NCBI RefSeq assembly: GCF_003994415.1
Contig: NZ_CP034689.1
Location: 682,001-746,000, forward strand
Direction of reading: 5' to 3'
Source: Achromobacter spanius
GTDB lineage: Bacteria > Pseudomonadota > Gammaproteobacteria > Burkholderiales > Burkholderiaceae_B
DNA length: 64,000 nucleotides
Part shown: piece after piece, positions 25,942 through 34,851 of the stretch
Numbering within the stretch: position 1 is the stretch's first letter
Layout of the letters: each line of letters starts with the position of its first letter
Made by a program: the position numbers and the translations under genes
Notes under the pieces: model-generated
Databases searched by the model: none
What the model saw: only the letters and a program-made list of their open reading frames with translations
Told to the model about the DNA's origin: nothing

Positions 25942-27113
25942 TGATGCGTGACGCAAGCTGGTTGGACTGGCCCTTTTTTGACGACGCGCACCGCAAGCTG
26001 GCGCACGACGTCGACGCCTGGTGCGAAGCGTCCTTGGGGGATGTCGACCATCACGACGCCGACGCGGCCTGCAAGAAACTGGTCAAGGCCATGGGCCAGG
26101 CCGGCTGGCTGCGCTACGCGGTGGCGGGTGGCCCGGGCGGCGCCTGGGGCGGCGCCTTGCCGGAAGTCGATTCCCGCGCCGTCTGCATCCTGCGTGAAAC
26201 CTTCGCCCGCCACGAAGGCCTGGCGGACTTTGCTTTCGCCATGCAGGGCTTGGGCAGCGGCGCCATCTCCTTGATGGGCTCTGACGAACTGCGCCAGCAC
26301 TACCTGCCGCGTGTGGCGCGCGGCGAAGCCATCGCCGCCTTCGCGCTGTCTGAACCCGACGCGGGCTCGGACGTGGCCGCGCTCGCCTGCGAGGCCAAGC
26401 TGGACGGCGAGCATTACGTGCTGAACGGCGCCAAGACCTGGATTTCCAACGGCGGCATCGCGGACTTCTACGTCGTCTTCGCCCGCACCGGCGAAGCGCC
26501 GGGCGCGCGCGGCATCAGCGCCTTCGTGGTGGATGCCGACACTCCGGGCTTCGAGGTCAGTGAACGCATCGAACTGATCGCCCCGCATCCGCTGGCCACC
26601 ATCACCTTCGACAACTGCCGCATCCCGGCCTCGCATCGCCTGGGCGATGCGGGCCAGGGCTTCAAGCTGGCCATGATGACGCTGGATATTTTCCGCGCTT
26701 CGGTGGCGGCAGCCGCGCTGGGGTTCGCCCGCCGCGCGCTGGATGAAGGCCTGGCGCGCGCCAAGTCGCGCCGCATGTTCGGCCAGACGCTGGCCGACCT
26801 GCAACTGACGCAAGCGGCGCTGGGCGACATGGCAACCGCCATCGACGCGTCGGCGCTGCTGACGTATCGCGCCGCGTGGATGCGCGACGTGCAAAAGCTG
26901 CGCACCACGCGCGAAGCCGCGATGGCCAAGATGACGGCCACTGAATCGGCGCAGACCGTGATCGACCGCGCCTTGCAGATGTTTGGCGGCGCGGGCGTGG
27001 TGTCGGGGATGCCGGTGGAGAAGCTTTACAGGGAAATCAGAGCGCTGCGTATCTACGAAGGCGCCACCGAAGTGCAGAAGTTGATCATCGCCCGTGAACT
27101 GCTGAAGGCGTAA
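25941..27113 (+). CDS. acyl-CoA dehydrogenase family protein
   Basis: 390-residue FAD enzyme that introduces a double bond in an acyl-CoA. Family motifs are ALSEPDAGSDVAAL, KTWISNGGIADFY, the FAD/tetramer region MFGGAGVVSGMPVEKLYRE and the catalytic Glu segment RIYEGATEVQKLIIA. ATG 25941 overlaps the hydratase stop (TGATG). Role in the operon: oxidation of a cyclic or opened acyl-CoA intermediate (inference). Confidence 0.92.
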   Translation: MMRDASWLDWPFFDDAHRKLAHDVDAWCEASLGDVDHHDADAACKKLVKAMGQAGWLRYAVAGGPGGAWGGALPEVDSRAVCILRETFARHEGLADFAFAMQGLGSGAISLMGSDELRQHYLPRVARGEAIAAFALSEPDAGSDVAALACEAKLDGEHYVLNGAKTWISNGGIADFYVVFARTGEAPGARGISAFVVDADTPGFEVSERIELIAPHPLATITFDNCRIPASHRLGDAGQGFKLAMMTLDIFRASVAAAALGFARRALDEGLARAKSRRMFGQTLADLQLTQAALGDMATAIDASALLTYRAAWMRDVQKLRTTREAAMAKMTATESAQTVIDRALQMFGGAGVVSGMPVEKLYREIRALRIYEGATEVQKLIIARELLKA

Positions 27114-27174
27114 AGGGCCATCGAGCTCTCGCCATCAGCACAGCAAACCACAACGCACAAGCAAGGGGAATTTC

Positions 27175-28815
27175 ATGGAAGTATCCGCCCACACCGACAC
27201 CTTCGCCCGGGACAATCTACCCCCGGGCGATCAATGGCCTGAATTCTTGCTTGATGGCCCCGACGTGGCCTACCCCAAGCGCTTCAACTGCGCCGTTGAA
27301 CTGGTGGATGCCATGGCTGAACGCGGCTTCGCCGACCGCGTGGCGCTGCGCTGGCGCGATGGCGAGAAGCAGGCCACGATGACCTATCGCGAACTGGCCT
27401 CGCTGACCAACCGCATTGCGCGCGTGCTGACCGAAGACATGGGCCTGGTGCCCGGCAACCGCCTGCTGCTGCGCGGCCCGAACAACCCGATGATGGCGGC
27501 GTCCTGGCTGGCCGCAATCAAGGCGGGCCTGGTGACGGTGCCCACGATGCCGCTGCTGCGCGCCAAGGAACTCAAGCAGATCATCGAGAAGGCCCAGATC
27601 CAGGCGGTGCTGTGCGATGCGCGCCTGAAGGAAGAAGCCGGGTTCTGCGTTGAACCTGGCCACGAGCATCATTGCCCGCAACTGACCAAGGTCATGGTTT
27701 TCAACGACGCCGCGCCCGATGCGCTGGATGCGTTGGCCGCGGCCAAGCCCGACGATTTCACGGCTTGCGACACGGCCGCCGACGACGTCTGCCTGATCGC
27801 CTTCACCAGCGGCACCACGGGTTCGCCCAAGGGCTGCATGCACTTTCATCGCGACGTGCTGGCGATGTGCGACCTGTTCCCCAAGCATGTGATCAAGCCG
27901 GGTCCCGACGACATCTTCTGCGGCACGCCGCCGCTGGCCTTCACGTTTGGCCTGGGCGGCCTGCTGTGCTTTCCGTTGCGCGTGGGCGCCAGCACCGTGC
28001 TGGCCGAAAAGCTGTCGCCGGAAAGCCTGCTTGAACTGATCCAGGACTTCCGCGCCACCATCGTCTTTACCGCGCCGACGTTCTATCGCCAGATGGCCGC
28101 GCTGGTCGGCAAGTTTGATCTGTCTTCGCTGAAGAAAAGCGTGTCGGCCGGCGAAGCGCTGCCGGACGCCACGCGCCAGTTGTGGAAAGAGGCCAGCGGC
28201 ATCGAGATGATCGACGGCATCGGCGGCACCGAAATGATCCACGTGTTTGTGTCCAGCCCGCCCGAAGCCGTCAAGCGCGGCGCCATTGGCAAGGTGGTGC
28301 CCGGCTATGTGGCGCAGGTGGTGGACGACGACATGCAGCCCGTGCCCAACGGCACGGTGGGCCGGTTGGCCATCAAGGGCCCCACGGGCTGCCGCTATCT
28401 GGCGGATGACCGCCAGCGCCGCTTCGTGCAGCAGGGCTGGAACTTGCCGGGCGACACCTTCATGCAGGACGACGACGGCTATCTGTACTACCAGGCGCGC
28501 AATGACGACATGATCGTCTCGGCGGGCTACAACATCGCCGGCCCCGAAGTGGAAGACGCGCTGCTGCGCCACGAAGCGGTGGCGGAATGCGGTGTGGTCG
28601 GCGCGCAGGACGAGGAACGCGGCCAACTGGTCAAGGCCTTCGTGGTGCTCAAGCCGGGCTTTGCGCCCAGCGACGCGCTGGTGGCAGACATGCAGGCGTT
28701 CGTGAAGGCCAGCATCGCCCCGTACAAATATCCGCGCGCCATCGAATTCGTGGCCACGCTGCCCCGTACCGAAACCGGCAAGCTGCAACGCTTTGCGCTG
28801 CGCCAGATGGCTTGA
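27175..28815 (+). CDS. 2-aminobenzoate-CoA ligase type AMP-binding enzyme
   Basis: 546-residue acyl-CoA synthetase that activates the aromatic acid with ATP and CoA, the entry step of the pathway. The P-loop is FTSGTTGSPKG; further motifs are DGIGGTEMIHVF, the hinge NDDMIVSAGYNIAGPEVE and the C-terminal catalytic lysine region PRTETGKLQRF. It resembles benzoate/2-aminobenzoate-CoA ligases more than fatty-acid ligases. AAGGGGAA precedes ATG 27175. With the fused monooxygenase it defines a CoA-dependent aerobic route. Confidence 0.9.
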   Translation: MEVSAHTDTFARDNLPPGDQWPEFLLDGPDVAYPKRFNCAVELVDAMAERGFADRVALRWRDGEKQATMTYRELASLTNRIARVLTEDMGLVPGNRLLLRGPNNPMMAASWLAAIKAGLVTVPTMPLLRAKELKQIIEKAQIQAVLCDARLKEEAGFCVEPGHEHHCPQLTKVMVFNDAAPDALDALAAAKPDDFTACDTAADDVCLIAFTSGTTGSPKGCMHFHRDVLAMCDLFPKHVIKPGPDDIFCGTPPLAFTFGLGGLLCFPLRVGASTVLAEKLSPESLLELIQDFRATIVFTAPTFYRQMAALVGKFDLSSLKKSVSAGEALPDATRQLWKEASGIEMIDGIGGTEMIHVFVSSPPEAVKRGAIGKVVPGYVAQVVDDDMQPVPNGTVGRLAIKGPTGCRYLADDRQRRFVQQGWNLPGDTFMQDDDGYLYYQARNDDMIVSAGYNIAGPEVEDALLRHEAVAECGVVGAQDEERGQLVKAFVVLKPGFAPSDALVADMQAFVKASIAPYKYPRAIEFVATLPRTETGKLQRFALRQMA

Positions 28816-28849
28816 ATCGGATGTTCAGATAAGTAATCAGGAAATCATC

Positions 28850-29275
28850 ATGTCCGCAGCTTTCACCAGCCAGGTAGAAGTCCGCTTCCGTCATTGCGAC
28901 CCGGCGGGCATTGTCTTCTATCCGCGCTATTTCGAGATGATCAATGACTTTGTCGAGGAATGGTTCGACAAAGGCATGGGCCTGCCGTTTCATGCGCTGC
29001 ATGTTGATCGGCATATCGGTACACCGATGGCCTCGGTCACCTGCGATTTCAGCGCGCCCAGCCGCTGGCATGAACGCTTGCGCCAGACGCTTGAGGTACA
29101 GCGCATTGGCGGCGCATCGTTCAAGGCGCTGGTGCGCTTCGAAGGCCCGGACGGACAGTTGCGCTTGTCGGCCACGCTGACGATCGTGACCGTGGATTTA
29201 CGGACGATGAAGTCCATGCCCATGCCTGCCGACCTGCGGGAACGCATGCAGGCTTATCTGGTTCCCGCGGCGTAA
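28850..29275 (+). CDS. acyl-CoA thioesterase (4-hydroxybenzoyl-CoA thioesterase-like)
   Basis: 141-residue hotdog-fold thioesterase. The motif FRHCDPAGIVFYPRYFEMIND carries the catalytic Asp and the helix typical of 4HBT enzymes. In this operon it would release CoA from dead-end or over-accumulated aromatic CoA esters (inference). CAGGAA precedes ATG 28850; 34 bp separate it from the ligase gene. Confidence 0.9.
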   Translation: MSAAFTSQVEVRFRHCDPAGIVFYPRYFEMINDFVEEWFDKGMGLPFHALHVDRHIGTPMASVTCDFSAPSRWHERLRQTLEVQRIGGASFKALVRFEGPDGQLRLSATLTIVTVDLRTMKSMPMPADLRERMQAYLVPAA

Positions 29276-29325
29276 GGCCGCGAGACCACCCTGTCGTTTG
29301 TTTTTTATAAATAGGATGAGACGTT

Positions 29326-29733
29326 ATGAAGATTCTGCAACCGCCGGATTGGATGGCGCCCCGGGGCTATTCGAATGGTGTGCTTACCGAAATGACGGTG
29401 GGCAGCAAGCTCGTGTTCGTGGGCGGGCAGGTGGGGTGGAATGGACAGCAGCAATTCGAATCGGATGACCTGGCGGACCAGGTCCGCCAGACGCTGTCGA
29501 ACATTGTCGCCATCCTGGCCGAAGGCGGCGCCAAGCCCGAACACATTGTGCGGATGACCTGGTACGTCACCGACAAGGACGCCTATGTGGCCGCGTATCC
29601 GGCCATCGGCAAGCACTACCGCGAATTCATCGGCCGGCACTTCCCGGCGATGACGGCGGTGGAAGTGGCTGACCTGGTCGAGGACCGCGCCAAGGTGGAA
29701 ATCGAAGTGACGGCGGTGGTGCCGGCGGCCTGA
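29326..29733 (+). CDS. RidA/YjgF family protein lacking the catalytic arginine
   Basis: 135-residue Rid-fold protein. The fold is clear (VFVGGQVGWN, DQVRQTLSNIVAILAEGGA, MTWYVTDKDAYVAAYP), but where imine deaminases of the RidA group have Arg in PAR(S/T), this protein reads PAMT with Met109. It therefore belongs to a Rid subgroup without the standard deaminase residue. Last gene of the operon; since a 2-aminobenzoate pathway produces amino-substituted enoyl intermediates, it may bind or hydrolyse such an intermediate by another mechanism (inference). Confidence 0.88.
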   Translation: MKILQPPDWMAPRGYSNGVLTEMTVGSKLVFVGGQVGWNGQQQFESDDLADQVRQTLSNIVAILAEGGAKPEHIVRMTWYVTDKDAYVAAYPAIGKHYREFIGRHFPAMTAVEVADLVEDRAKVEIEVTAVVPAA

Positions 29734-29750
29734 TCGCGGCGGGGCGCCGT

Positions 29751-30737
29751 TTACCCTTGCCCACGCCGCGTCTCGCGCGGCAGTTCTCCAAACCGTTCCC
29801 GGTAGTACTCCGAGAACCTTCCCAGATGTCCAAACCCCACGCCCAGCGCGACTTCGGTCACGCTGGCGTGGGCGTTCGCCCGCAGCTTCTGCCTGGCCGT
29901 GTCCAGGCGCAGCGACCGCAGCGCCATCATGGGCGTGGTGTCGCGGTGTTCCTGGAACAAACGGGTCAGCGCGGTGGCGCTGGCGCCGGCGTGGCGGGCG
30001 ATGTCCGTCAACGTCAGCGGGGCCGCCAGGTGCTCGCGCATATAGGATTCCGCCAGCGTCAGGCGGCGCGGCAGGTCTTGGGCTTGCCCCGCCTGCGCTT
30101 GCCAGCTATTGGGCTGGTTGTACAGCAGGTGCAGCACCAGCGTGTCTTCCAGGTGTTCCAGCCACGCGGCGGGCGGGCGCCGCGCGCCGTCGTCCAGCGT
30201 GGGCAGCAGGTGGATCATGCTGGTGACCATGCTGCGCCAGGCCGCGCCCACCGGGTTGTCCAGCCGCAGGGCGGGGCTGAAGTCCAGCGCCAGGGTGGCG
30301 GCGTCGCCAAAGGCGCGGCGGCCCATGGCTTCGAGCTTGCCGCGCGGAATCTTCAGCAGCAGTTGTTCGCAGCCGGCTTCCCAGTGCAGCCGCAGCGGGC
30401 GGTTGGGCGCGATGACGGCGGCGCAATCGGGGTGGGCGTCCACGTAATCGTCACCGCACTCGATGCGCGCGCGGCCCCGCAGCGGCACTTGCACCAGCAT
30501 GAAGTCCTGCAGGCGGTCGGGTTCGATATGCACTTCGGCGCCGTAGCGCAAGGTACAGACCGTTAGCGAGCCGAACCGGCCCCGGTTCAATTCGGCGTCC
30601 ACGCGGCCCGCCTTCCAGGTCAGCCGGTGTTCTTTCAGCGCTTCCGACACGCGGGTGCGTGTTTCGTCCTGTTGGGTGGAGCTGAACACGCGCCGCTTGA
30701 AAAGCGGCGCCAGTTCGAGTCGGGACCAGCCGTGCAT
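29751..30737 (-). CDS. AraC family transcriptional regulator (XylS/AntR-like)
   Basis: 328 residues with an N-terminal ligand domain of the kind found in aromatic-acid activators (VPLRGRARIE, AAVIAPNRPLRLHW) and a C-terminal double helix-turn-helix (LTLTDIARHAGASATALTRL and VTEVALGVGFGHLGRFSEYY). It is convergent with the anthraniloyl-CoA operon and divergent from the binding-protein/dioxygenase set, so it most likely activates the latter. Direct repeats in the shared promoter region (30819-30853) fit AraC-type binding. Confidence 0.9.
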   Translation of the reverse strand: MHGWSRLELAPLFKRRVFSSTQQDETRTRVSEALKEHRLTWKAGRVDAELNRGRFGSLTVCTLRYGAEVHIEPDRLQDFMLVQVPLRGRARIECGDDYVDAHPDCAAVIAPNRPLRLHWEAGCEQLLLKIPRGKLEAMGRRAFGDAATLALDFSPALRLDNPVGAAWRSMVTSMIHLLPTLDDGARRPPAAWLEHLEDTLVLHLLYNQPNSWQAQAGQAQDLPRRLTLAESYMREHLAAPLTLTDIARHAGASATALTRLFQEHRDTTPMMALRSLRLDTARQKLRANAHASVTEVALGVGFGHLGRFSEYYRERFGELPRETRRGQG

Positions 30738-30818
30738 GGGTGCCTCCGGGACGGGAACGCTCCCGTATCAGCAGCCCAGAATAAATTAACTGTCCAGGCT
30801 TTGGAATTAAGTGAATCC

Positions 30819-30853
30819 CGGATAAGACTGCGCGTATTCGGATAGAGCGGCGC
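30819..30853. promoter_or_regulatory. direct repeats, possible AraC-regulator site
   Basis: Two related 15-base strings, CGGATAAGACTGCGC (30819-30833) and CGGATAGAGCGGCGC (30839-30853), match at 11 of 15 positions and are spaced 20 bp apart. XylS-type AraC proteins bind direct repeats about two helical turns apart that contain GGNTA. They lie in the 277-bp gap between the AraC gene and the divergent binding-protein gene. Confidence 0.4.
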
Positions 30854-31014
30854 GCCTGCGCGGCATACGCTAGCCAGCAGGCCCTTTGCTATTGGAGGGC
30901 GTCGTCACGGCGCGTAAGCTTGGCGACTTTGATCGGCGGCATGCGTGTACCGACGGCAGACGGGATCTGTCAGCTTTCCGCCAGCGCGGCTGGCGGCAGA
31001 ATCGAAGGTGGCCC

Positions 31015-32193
31015 ATGAATCGACATCTCTGGAGCCGGCGCGCGCTGGCGGCGCTGGTCTGTATCTCTGCCGTGGCCAGCGCCTCGGCGGCTGACAAGAT
31101 CAAGGTAGGCATGCTGACAACCTTGTCCGGACCGGGGTCCGCGCTGGGCAACGAGATCCGCGACGGCTTCAATCTGGCGCTGCAGCATACGGGCGGCAAG
31201 CTGGGCGGGCTGCCCGCCGAAGTCGTGGTGGCCGACGACCAGCAAAAAGCGGACACGGGCCGCCAGGCGGTGGAAAGGCTGCTCAAGCGTGACCGCGTCG
31301 ACGTCATGACGGGCATCGTGTTTTCCAACGTGCTGCTGCCCGTGATGCCAGCCATTTTGCAGTCTGACACCATTTACCTCAGCACCAATACCGGCCCCGA
31401 AAACTACGCGGGCGCGGGCTGCAACCCGAACTTCTTCGCGGTGGCCTGGCAGAACGAAGACATTCCCGCCGCCATGGGCAAGTACGCCACGGACCAGGGC
31501 TACAAGAGCGTGGCGCTGATTGCGCCCGACTACCCGGGCGGCCGCGAATCGCTAAAGGGTTTCAAACGTCTGTACAAGGGCGGCTTGTCTGAAGAGATCT
31601 ACACCCAGCTCGGCCAGTTGGACTACGGCGTTGAAATCTCGCGCCTGCGCGCCAGCAAGCCGGATGCGGTCTTCTTCTTCCTGCCAGGCGGCATGGGCGT
31701 GAACTTCATCAAACAGTTCAATGGCGCGGGCCTGTCCAAGGACATCGCGCTGTTGGCGCCGGGCTTCTCGGGCGACGAGGACACCATCGCCGCCGTCGGC
31801 GCGCCGATTGCCGGCATGCGCAACACCTCGCAATGGGCGGCTGACCTGGACAACCCCGCCAACCGCAAGTTTGTTGAAGACTTCAAGAAGACCTACAAGC
31901 GCACGCCCACGCTGTACGCCTCGCAAGGCTATGACGCCGCCATGCTGCTGGACAGCGCGGTGCGGCAGACGGGCGGCAAGCTTGATGCTGACGCGCTGCG
32001 CCCGGCGCTGCGGCGCGCGGATTTCAAATCGGTGCGGGGTGACTTCAAGTTCAACCGCAACCAATACCCCATCCAGAACTACTACCTGCGCGTCGTGGAA
32101 GCGGGCGCGGACGGCAAGCTGGCCAACAAGCTGTCGGGCACGGTGCTGACCCAGTACCAGGACCCGTTTGCCGCCACCTGCCAGATGAAGTAG
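31015..32193 (+). CDS. orphan ABC transporter binding protein, paralogue of the one at 9.4 kb
   Basis: 392-residue periplasmic binding protein with a signal peptide (WSRRALAALVCISAVASASA). It aligns along its whole length with the protein at 9382-10545, sharing blocks such as FLPGGMG(V/I)NF and IAPDYP. No permease or ATPase gene is next to it, so it may use the importer at 10.7-14.1 kb or another one. ATG 31015 was chosen because AAGGTGG precedes it and the signal peptide starts there; the longer frame adds 43 unlikely residues. First gene of the dioxygenase cluster. Confidence 0.9.
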   Translation: MNRHLWSRRALAALVCISAVASASAADKIKVGMLTTLSGPGSALGNEIRDGFNLALQHTGGKLGGLPAEVVVADDQQKADTGRQAVERLLKRDRVDVMTGIVFSNVLLPVMPAILQSDTIYLSTNTGPENYAGAGCNPNFFAVAWQNEDIPAAMGKYATDQGYKSVALIAPDYPGGRESLKGFKRLYKGGLSEEIYTQLGQLDYGVEISRLRASKPDAVFFFLPGGMGVNFIKQFNGAGLSKDIALLAPGFSGDEDTIAAVGAPIAGMRNTSQWAADLDNPANRKFVEDFKKTYKRTPTLYASQGYDAAMLLDSAVRQTGGKLDADALRPALRRADFKSVRGDFKFNRNQYPIQNYYLRVVEAGADGKLANKLSGTVLTQYQDPFAATCQMK

Positions 32194-32253
32194 GCGGCGG
32201 GCCACGCGCAGCGGGCGTCTTGCAGCAGGCATCAAGCAACACAGGAGAACCGA

Positions 32254-33498
32254 ATGACCCAACACATCACGACGCGCGAGGTGACTGTTCCCTCGCACGA
32301 TGGCAAGACATTCAGCGCCTACCTGGCCGTGCCCGCCTCGGGCCATGGCCCCGGGCTGGTGCTTTGCCAGGAAATTTTCGGCGTGAACGACTTCATGCGC
32401 CGTGCCGCGCAGTTGCTGGCCGAAGAGGGCTACGTGGTGCTGGTGCCCGACCTGTTCTGGCGCCAGCAGCCCGGCATTCAACTGACCGACGGTCCGGCCG
32501 ACATGCCGCGCGCGTTCGAGCTTTACAAGGGCTTTGATGTTGAGCAGGGCTTGAAAGACATCGCGTCTACCATCGCCTTGCTGCGCGAACTGCCCGAGCA
32601 ACAGGGCGGTGTGGGTGTGCTGGGCTACTGCCTGGGCGGCAAGCTGGCCTATCTGGCCGCCTGCCGTACCGATGTGGACGTGGCCGTGGGCTATTACGGC
32701 GTGGGCATCGAAGACAGCCTGGACGAAGCGGCCAACTTGCGCGGCCGCCTGGTGCTGCACATAGCCGAACAGGACGGCTTCTGTCCGCCCGCCGCGCGCC
32801 AGCGCATCCTGGATGCGCTGAGCGGCAAGCCCGGCGTGGAACTGTACGTGTACCCCGGCATGGACCATGCGTTCGCCCGAACGGGCGGCGAGCACTACGA
32901 CAAGCCGTCGGCACTGATGGCGCACCAGCGCAGCATGGCCGCGCTGCAACGCGCCATCGGCCCCGAGTTCGATTATTCGTACTTGTGGGACAAGCACTGC
33001 GAATACGAATTTGGCACGCGCGACGTGGCCGCCACCATGGCCACGATGGTGGCCGAACCCTATGTGAACCACATCCCCACCATGACGGGCGGCGTGGGCC
33101 ACAAGGAACTGTCGCGCTTCTACCAGCACCATTTCGTCAACGGCAACCCGCCCGACACGCGCTTGATTCCGCTGTCTCGCACGGTGGGCGCCACGCAGAT
33201 CGTGGACGAACTGCTGTTCTGCTTCACGCACACCACCGAGATCGACTGGATGCTGCCCGGCGTGGCGCCCACGGGCCGTACCGTGGAAATTCCGCTGATC
33301 GCCGTCGTGAAGTTCCGGGGCGACAAGCTCTACCACGAGCATATCTACTGGGATCAGGCCAGCGTGCTGGTGCAGGTGGGCTTGCTGGACCCTGCCGGGT
33401 TGCCGGTGGCGGGCCGCGAAACCGCCGCCAAGCTGCTGGACGAGACCCTGCCGTCGAACACCTTGATGGCGCGCTGGAAAGACAGCGAGAACAAGTAG
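32254..33498 (+). CDS. dienelactone hydrolase fused to a SnoaL-like domain
   Basis: 414 residues. Residues 1-235 are a dienelactone hydrolase with the triad Cys126 (GYCLGGK), Asp174 (EQDGFC) and His205 (GMDHAF) and the supporting Glu40 (CQEIFG). The C-terminal third (about 245-405) looks like an NTF2/SnoaL-like cone domain (YQHHFVNGNPPDTRLIPLSR, VKFRGDKLYHEHIYWDQ). Dienelactone hydrolases open lactones in catechol or protoanemonin-type pathways. The position just before a ring dioxygenase points to late steps of an aromatic route; the function of the second domain is unknown. Confidence 0.88.
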   Translation: MTQHITTREVTVPSHDGKTFSAYLAVPASGHGPGLVLCQEIFGVNDFMRRAAQLLAEEGYVVLVPDLFWRQQPGIQLTDGPADMPRAFELYKGFDVEQGLKDIASTIALLRELPEQQGGVGVLGYCLGGKLAYLAACRTDVDVAVGYYGVGIEDSLDEAANLRGRLVLHIAEQDGFCPPAARQRILDALSGKPGVELYVYPGMDHAFARTGGEHYDKPSALMAHQRSMAALQRAIGPEFDYSYLWDKHCEYEFGTRDVAATMATMVAEPYVNHIPTMTGGVGHKELSRFYQHHFVNGNPPDTRLIPLSRTVGATQIVDELLFCFTHTTEIDWMLPGVAPTGRTVEIPLIAVVKFRGDKLYHEHIYWDQASVLVQVGLLDPAGLPVAGRETAAKLLDETLPSNTLMARWKDSENK

Positions 33499-33507
33499 GA
33501 GCACCCC

Positions 33508-34851
33508 ATGTCTTACACCGACGAACAACTGTCCGCGATGGTGCGCGGCGACAGCGTGCACCGCGGCGTTTACACCGATCCGGCCATCTTCGACCTGGAA
33601 ATGCAGCGCATCTATGGCCGCGCCTGGATCTACGTGGGCCATGAAAGCCAAGTGCCCAAGACGGGCGACTATCACACCACCCGCGTGGGCGACCAGGACG
33701 TGCTGATGGTGCGCGCGTCCGATGGCCGCGTGCACGTGCTGTACAACCGCTGCCCGCACAAGGGCGCCAAGGTGGTGGCGGACGGCGAAGGCTGCGTGGG
33801 CAAGTTCTTCCGCTGCCCCTACCACGCCTGGACCTTCAAGCTGGACGGCAGCCATTTGGGCGTGCCGCTCAAGCAAGGGCTGGAAGGCACGTCCTACGAC
33901 CCCACCGACCCCACGTTTTCGATGCGCCGCCTGGCGCGCGTGGAAAGCTATCGCGGTTTCGTGTTCGCCAGCCAGGCCAAGGAAGGCCCGGCGCTGGCCG
34001 ACTTCCTGGGCGGCGTGCGCTCGTCCATCGACAACCTGTGCGACCGCTCGCCGGTAGGCGAGGTGGAAGTGGCCGGCGGCATCTTCCGCGTGATGCAACG
34101 GTCGAACTGGAAGGTGTTCTACGAAAACCTGCACGACACCATGCACGCCCGCGTCACGCATGAATCGTCCTATGCCGCCGCGCGCGACGAAGCCAAGGAA
34201 ATGGGCGAAATGCCGCTTGAGCTGCACATCATGGACGGCAACGGCGAGCCCTACGAGTTCTGGGAAAAGCTGGAGCTGCGTGCCTACGAAAACGGCCATG
34301 GCTATATGGAAGGCATCTTCAACCCGGGCGCCGCCGAACGCGACCCCGTCTCGCGCGCGCATTTTGAAACGTTGACCGCCGCCTATGGCGAGGAACGCGC
34401 CCGCGAAATCCTGGGCATGAACCGCCACAACACGGTCATCTACGGCAGCGGTTCGCCGCATACGGTGTTTCAGCAGTTCCGCGTGATCCGCCCGATTGCC
34501 GTGGATCGCACGCTGATCGAGATCCAGACCTTCCGCTGCAAGGGCGCGCCCGACGGTGTGTTCAAGCGCGCGATGCTGTACGCCAACGTCATCAACTCGC
34601 CGTCGTCCAACGTCATGCCTGACGACATTGAACTCTACAACCGCTGCCAGGAAGGCAACGCCACGCGCGGCGGGGAATGGGTCAGCATGCACCGCTACCA
34701 CGGCAGCGACCGCAGCGACGCGGACGGCATGGTGTCCGTCAACGGCACCAGCGAACTGCCCATGCGCAACCAGTTCCACGCATGGAAGACCTATATGGAA
34801 GCCGGCGCCGCGTCGAACGCGCCCGCCACGGGAGAAGGCGCATGCTGCTAG
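33508..34851 (+). CDS. Rieske aromatic-ring-hydroxylating dioxygenase, alpha subunit
   Basis: 447-residue catalytic subunit. The Rieske cluster is bound by Cys82/His84 (RCPHKG) and Cys103/His106 (RCPYHAW); the mononuclear iron site is Asp210-x2-His213-x4-His218 (NLHDTMHARVTHE), with a later Asp in MPDDIELYN. All ligands are present, so it should be active. Substrate cannot be read from the sequence; benzoate, anthranilate, phthalate-type acids are possible. No ferredoxin or reductase gene is in the cluster. The beta-subunit start overlaps its 3' end by ten bases. Confidence 0.92.
   Translation: MSYTDEQLSAMVRGDSVHRGVYTDPAIFDLEMQRIYGRAWIYVGHESQVPKTGDYHTTRVGDQDVLMVRASDGRVHVLYNRCPHKGAKVVADGEGCVGKFFRCPYHAWTFKLDGSHLGVPLKQGLEGTSYDPTDPTFSMRRLARVESYRGFVFASQAKEGPALADFLGGVRSSIDNLCDRSPVGEVEVAGGIFRVMQRSNWKVFYENLHDTMHARVTHESSYAAARDEAKEMGEMPLELHIMDGNGEPYEFWEKLELRAYENGHGYMEGIFNPGAAERDPVSRAHFETLTAAYGEERAREILGMNRHNTVIYGSGSPHTVFQQFRVIRPIAVDRTLIEIQTFRCKGAPDGVFKRAMLYANVINSPSSNVMPDDIELYNRCQEGNATRGGEWVSMHRYHGSDRSDADGMVSVNGTSELPMRNQFHAWKTYMEAGAASNAPATGEGACC

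Noticed and set aside
30779..30800. Third copy of the MarR operator upstream of the AraC gene (minus strand AAAGCCTGGACAGT)
   Set aside because: Only about 9 of 14 central positions match, so it is not distinguishable from chance without a scan.
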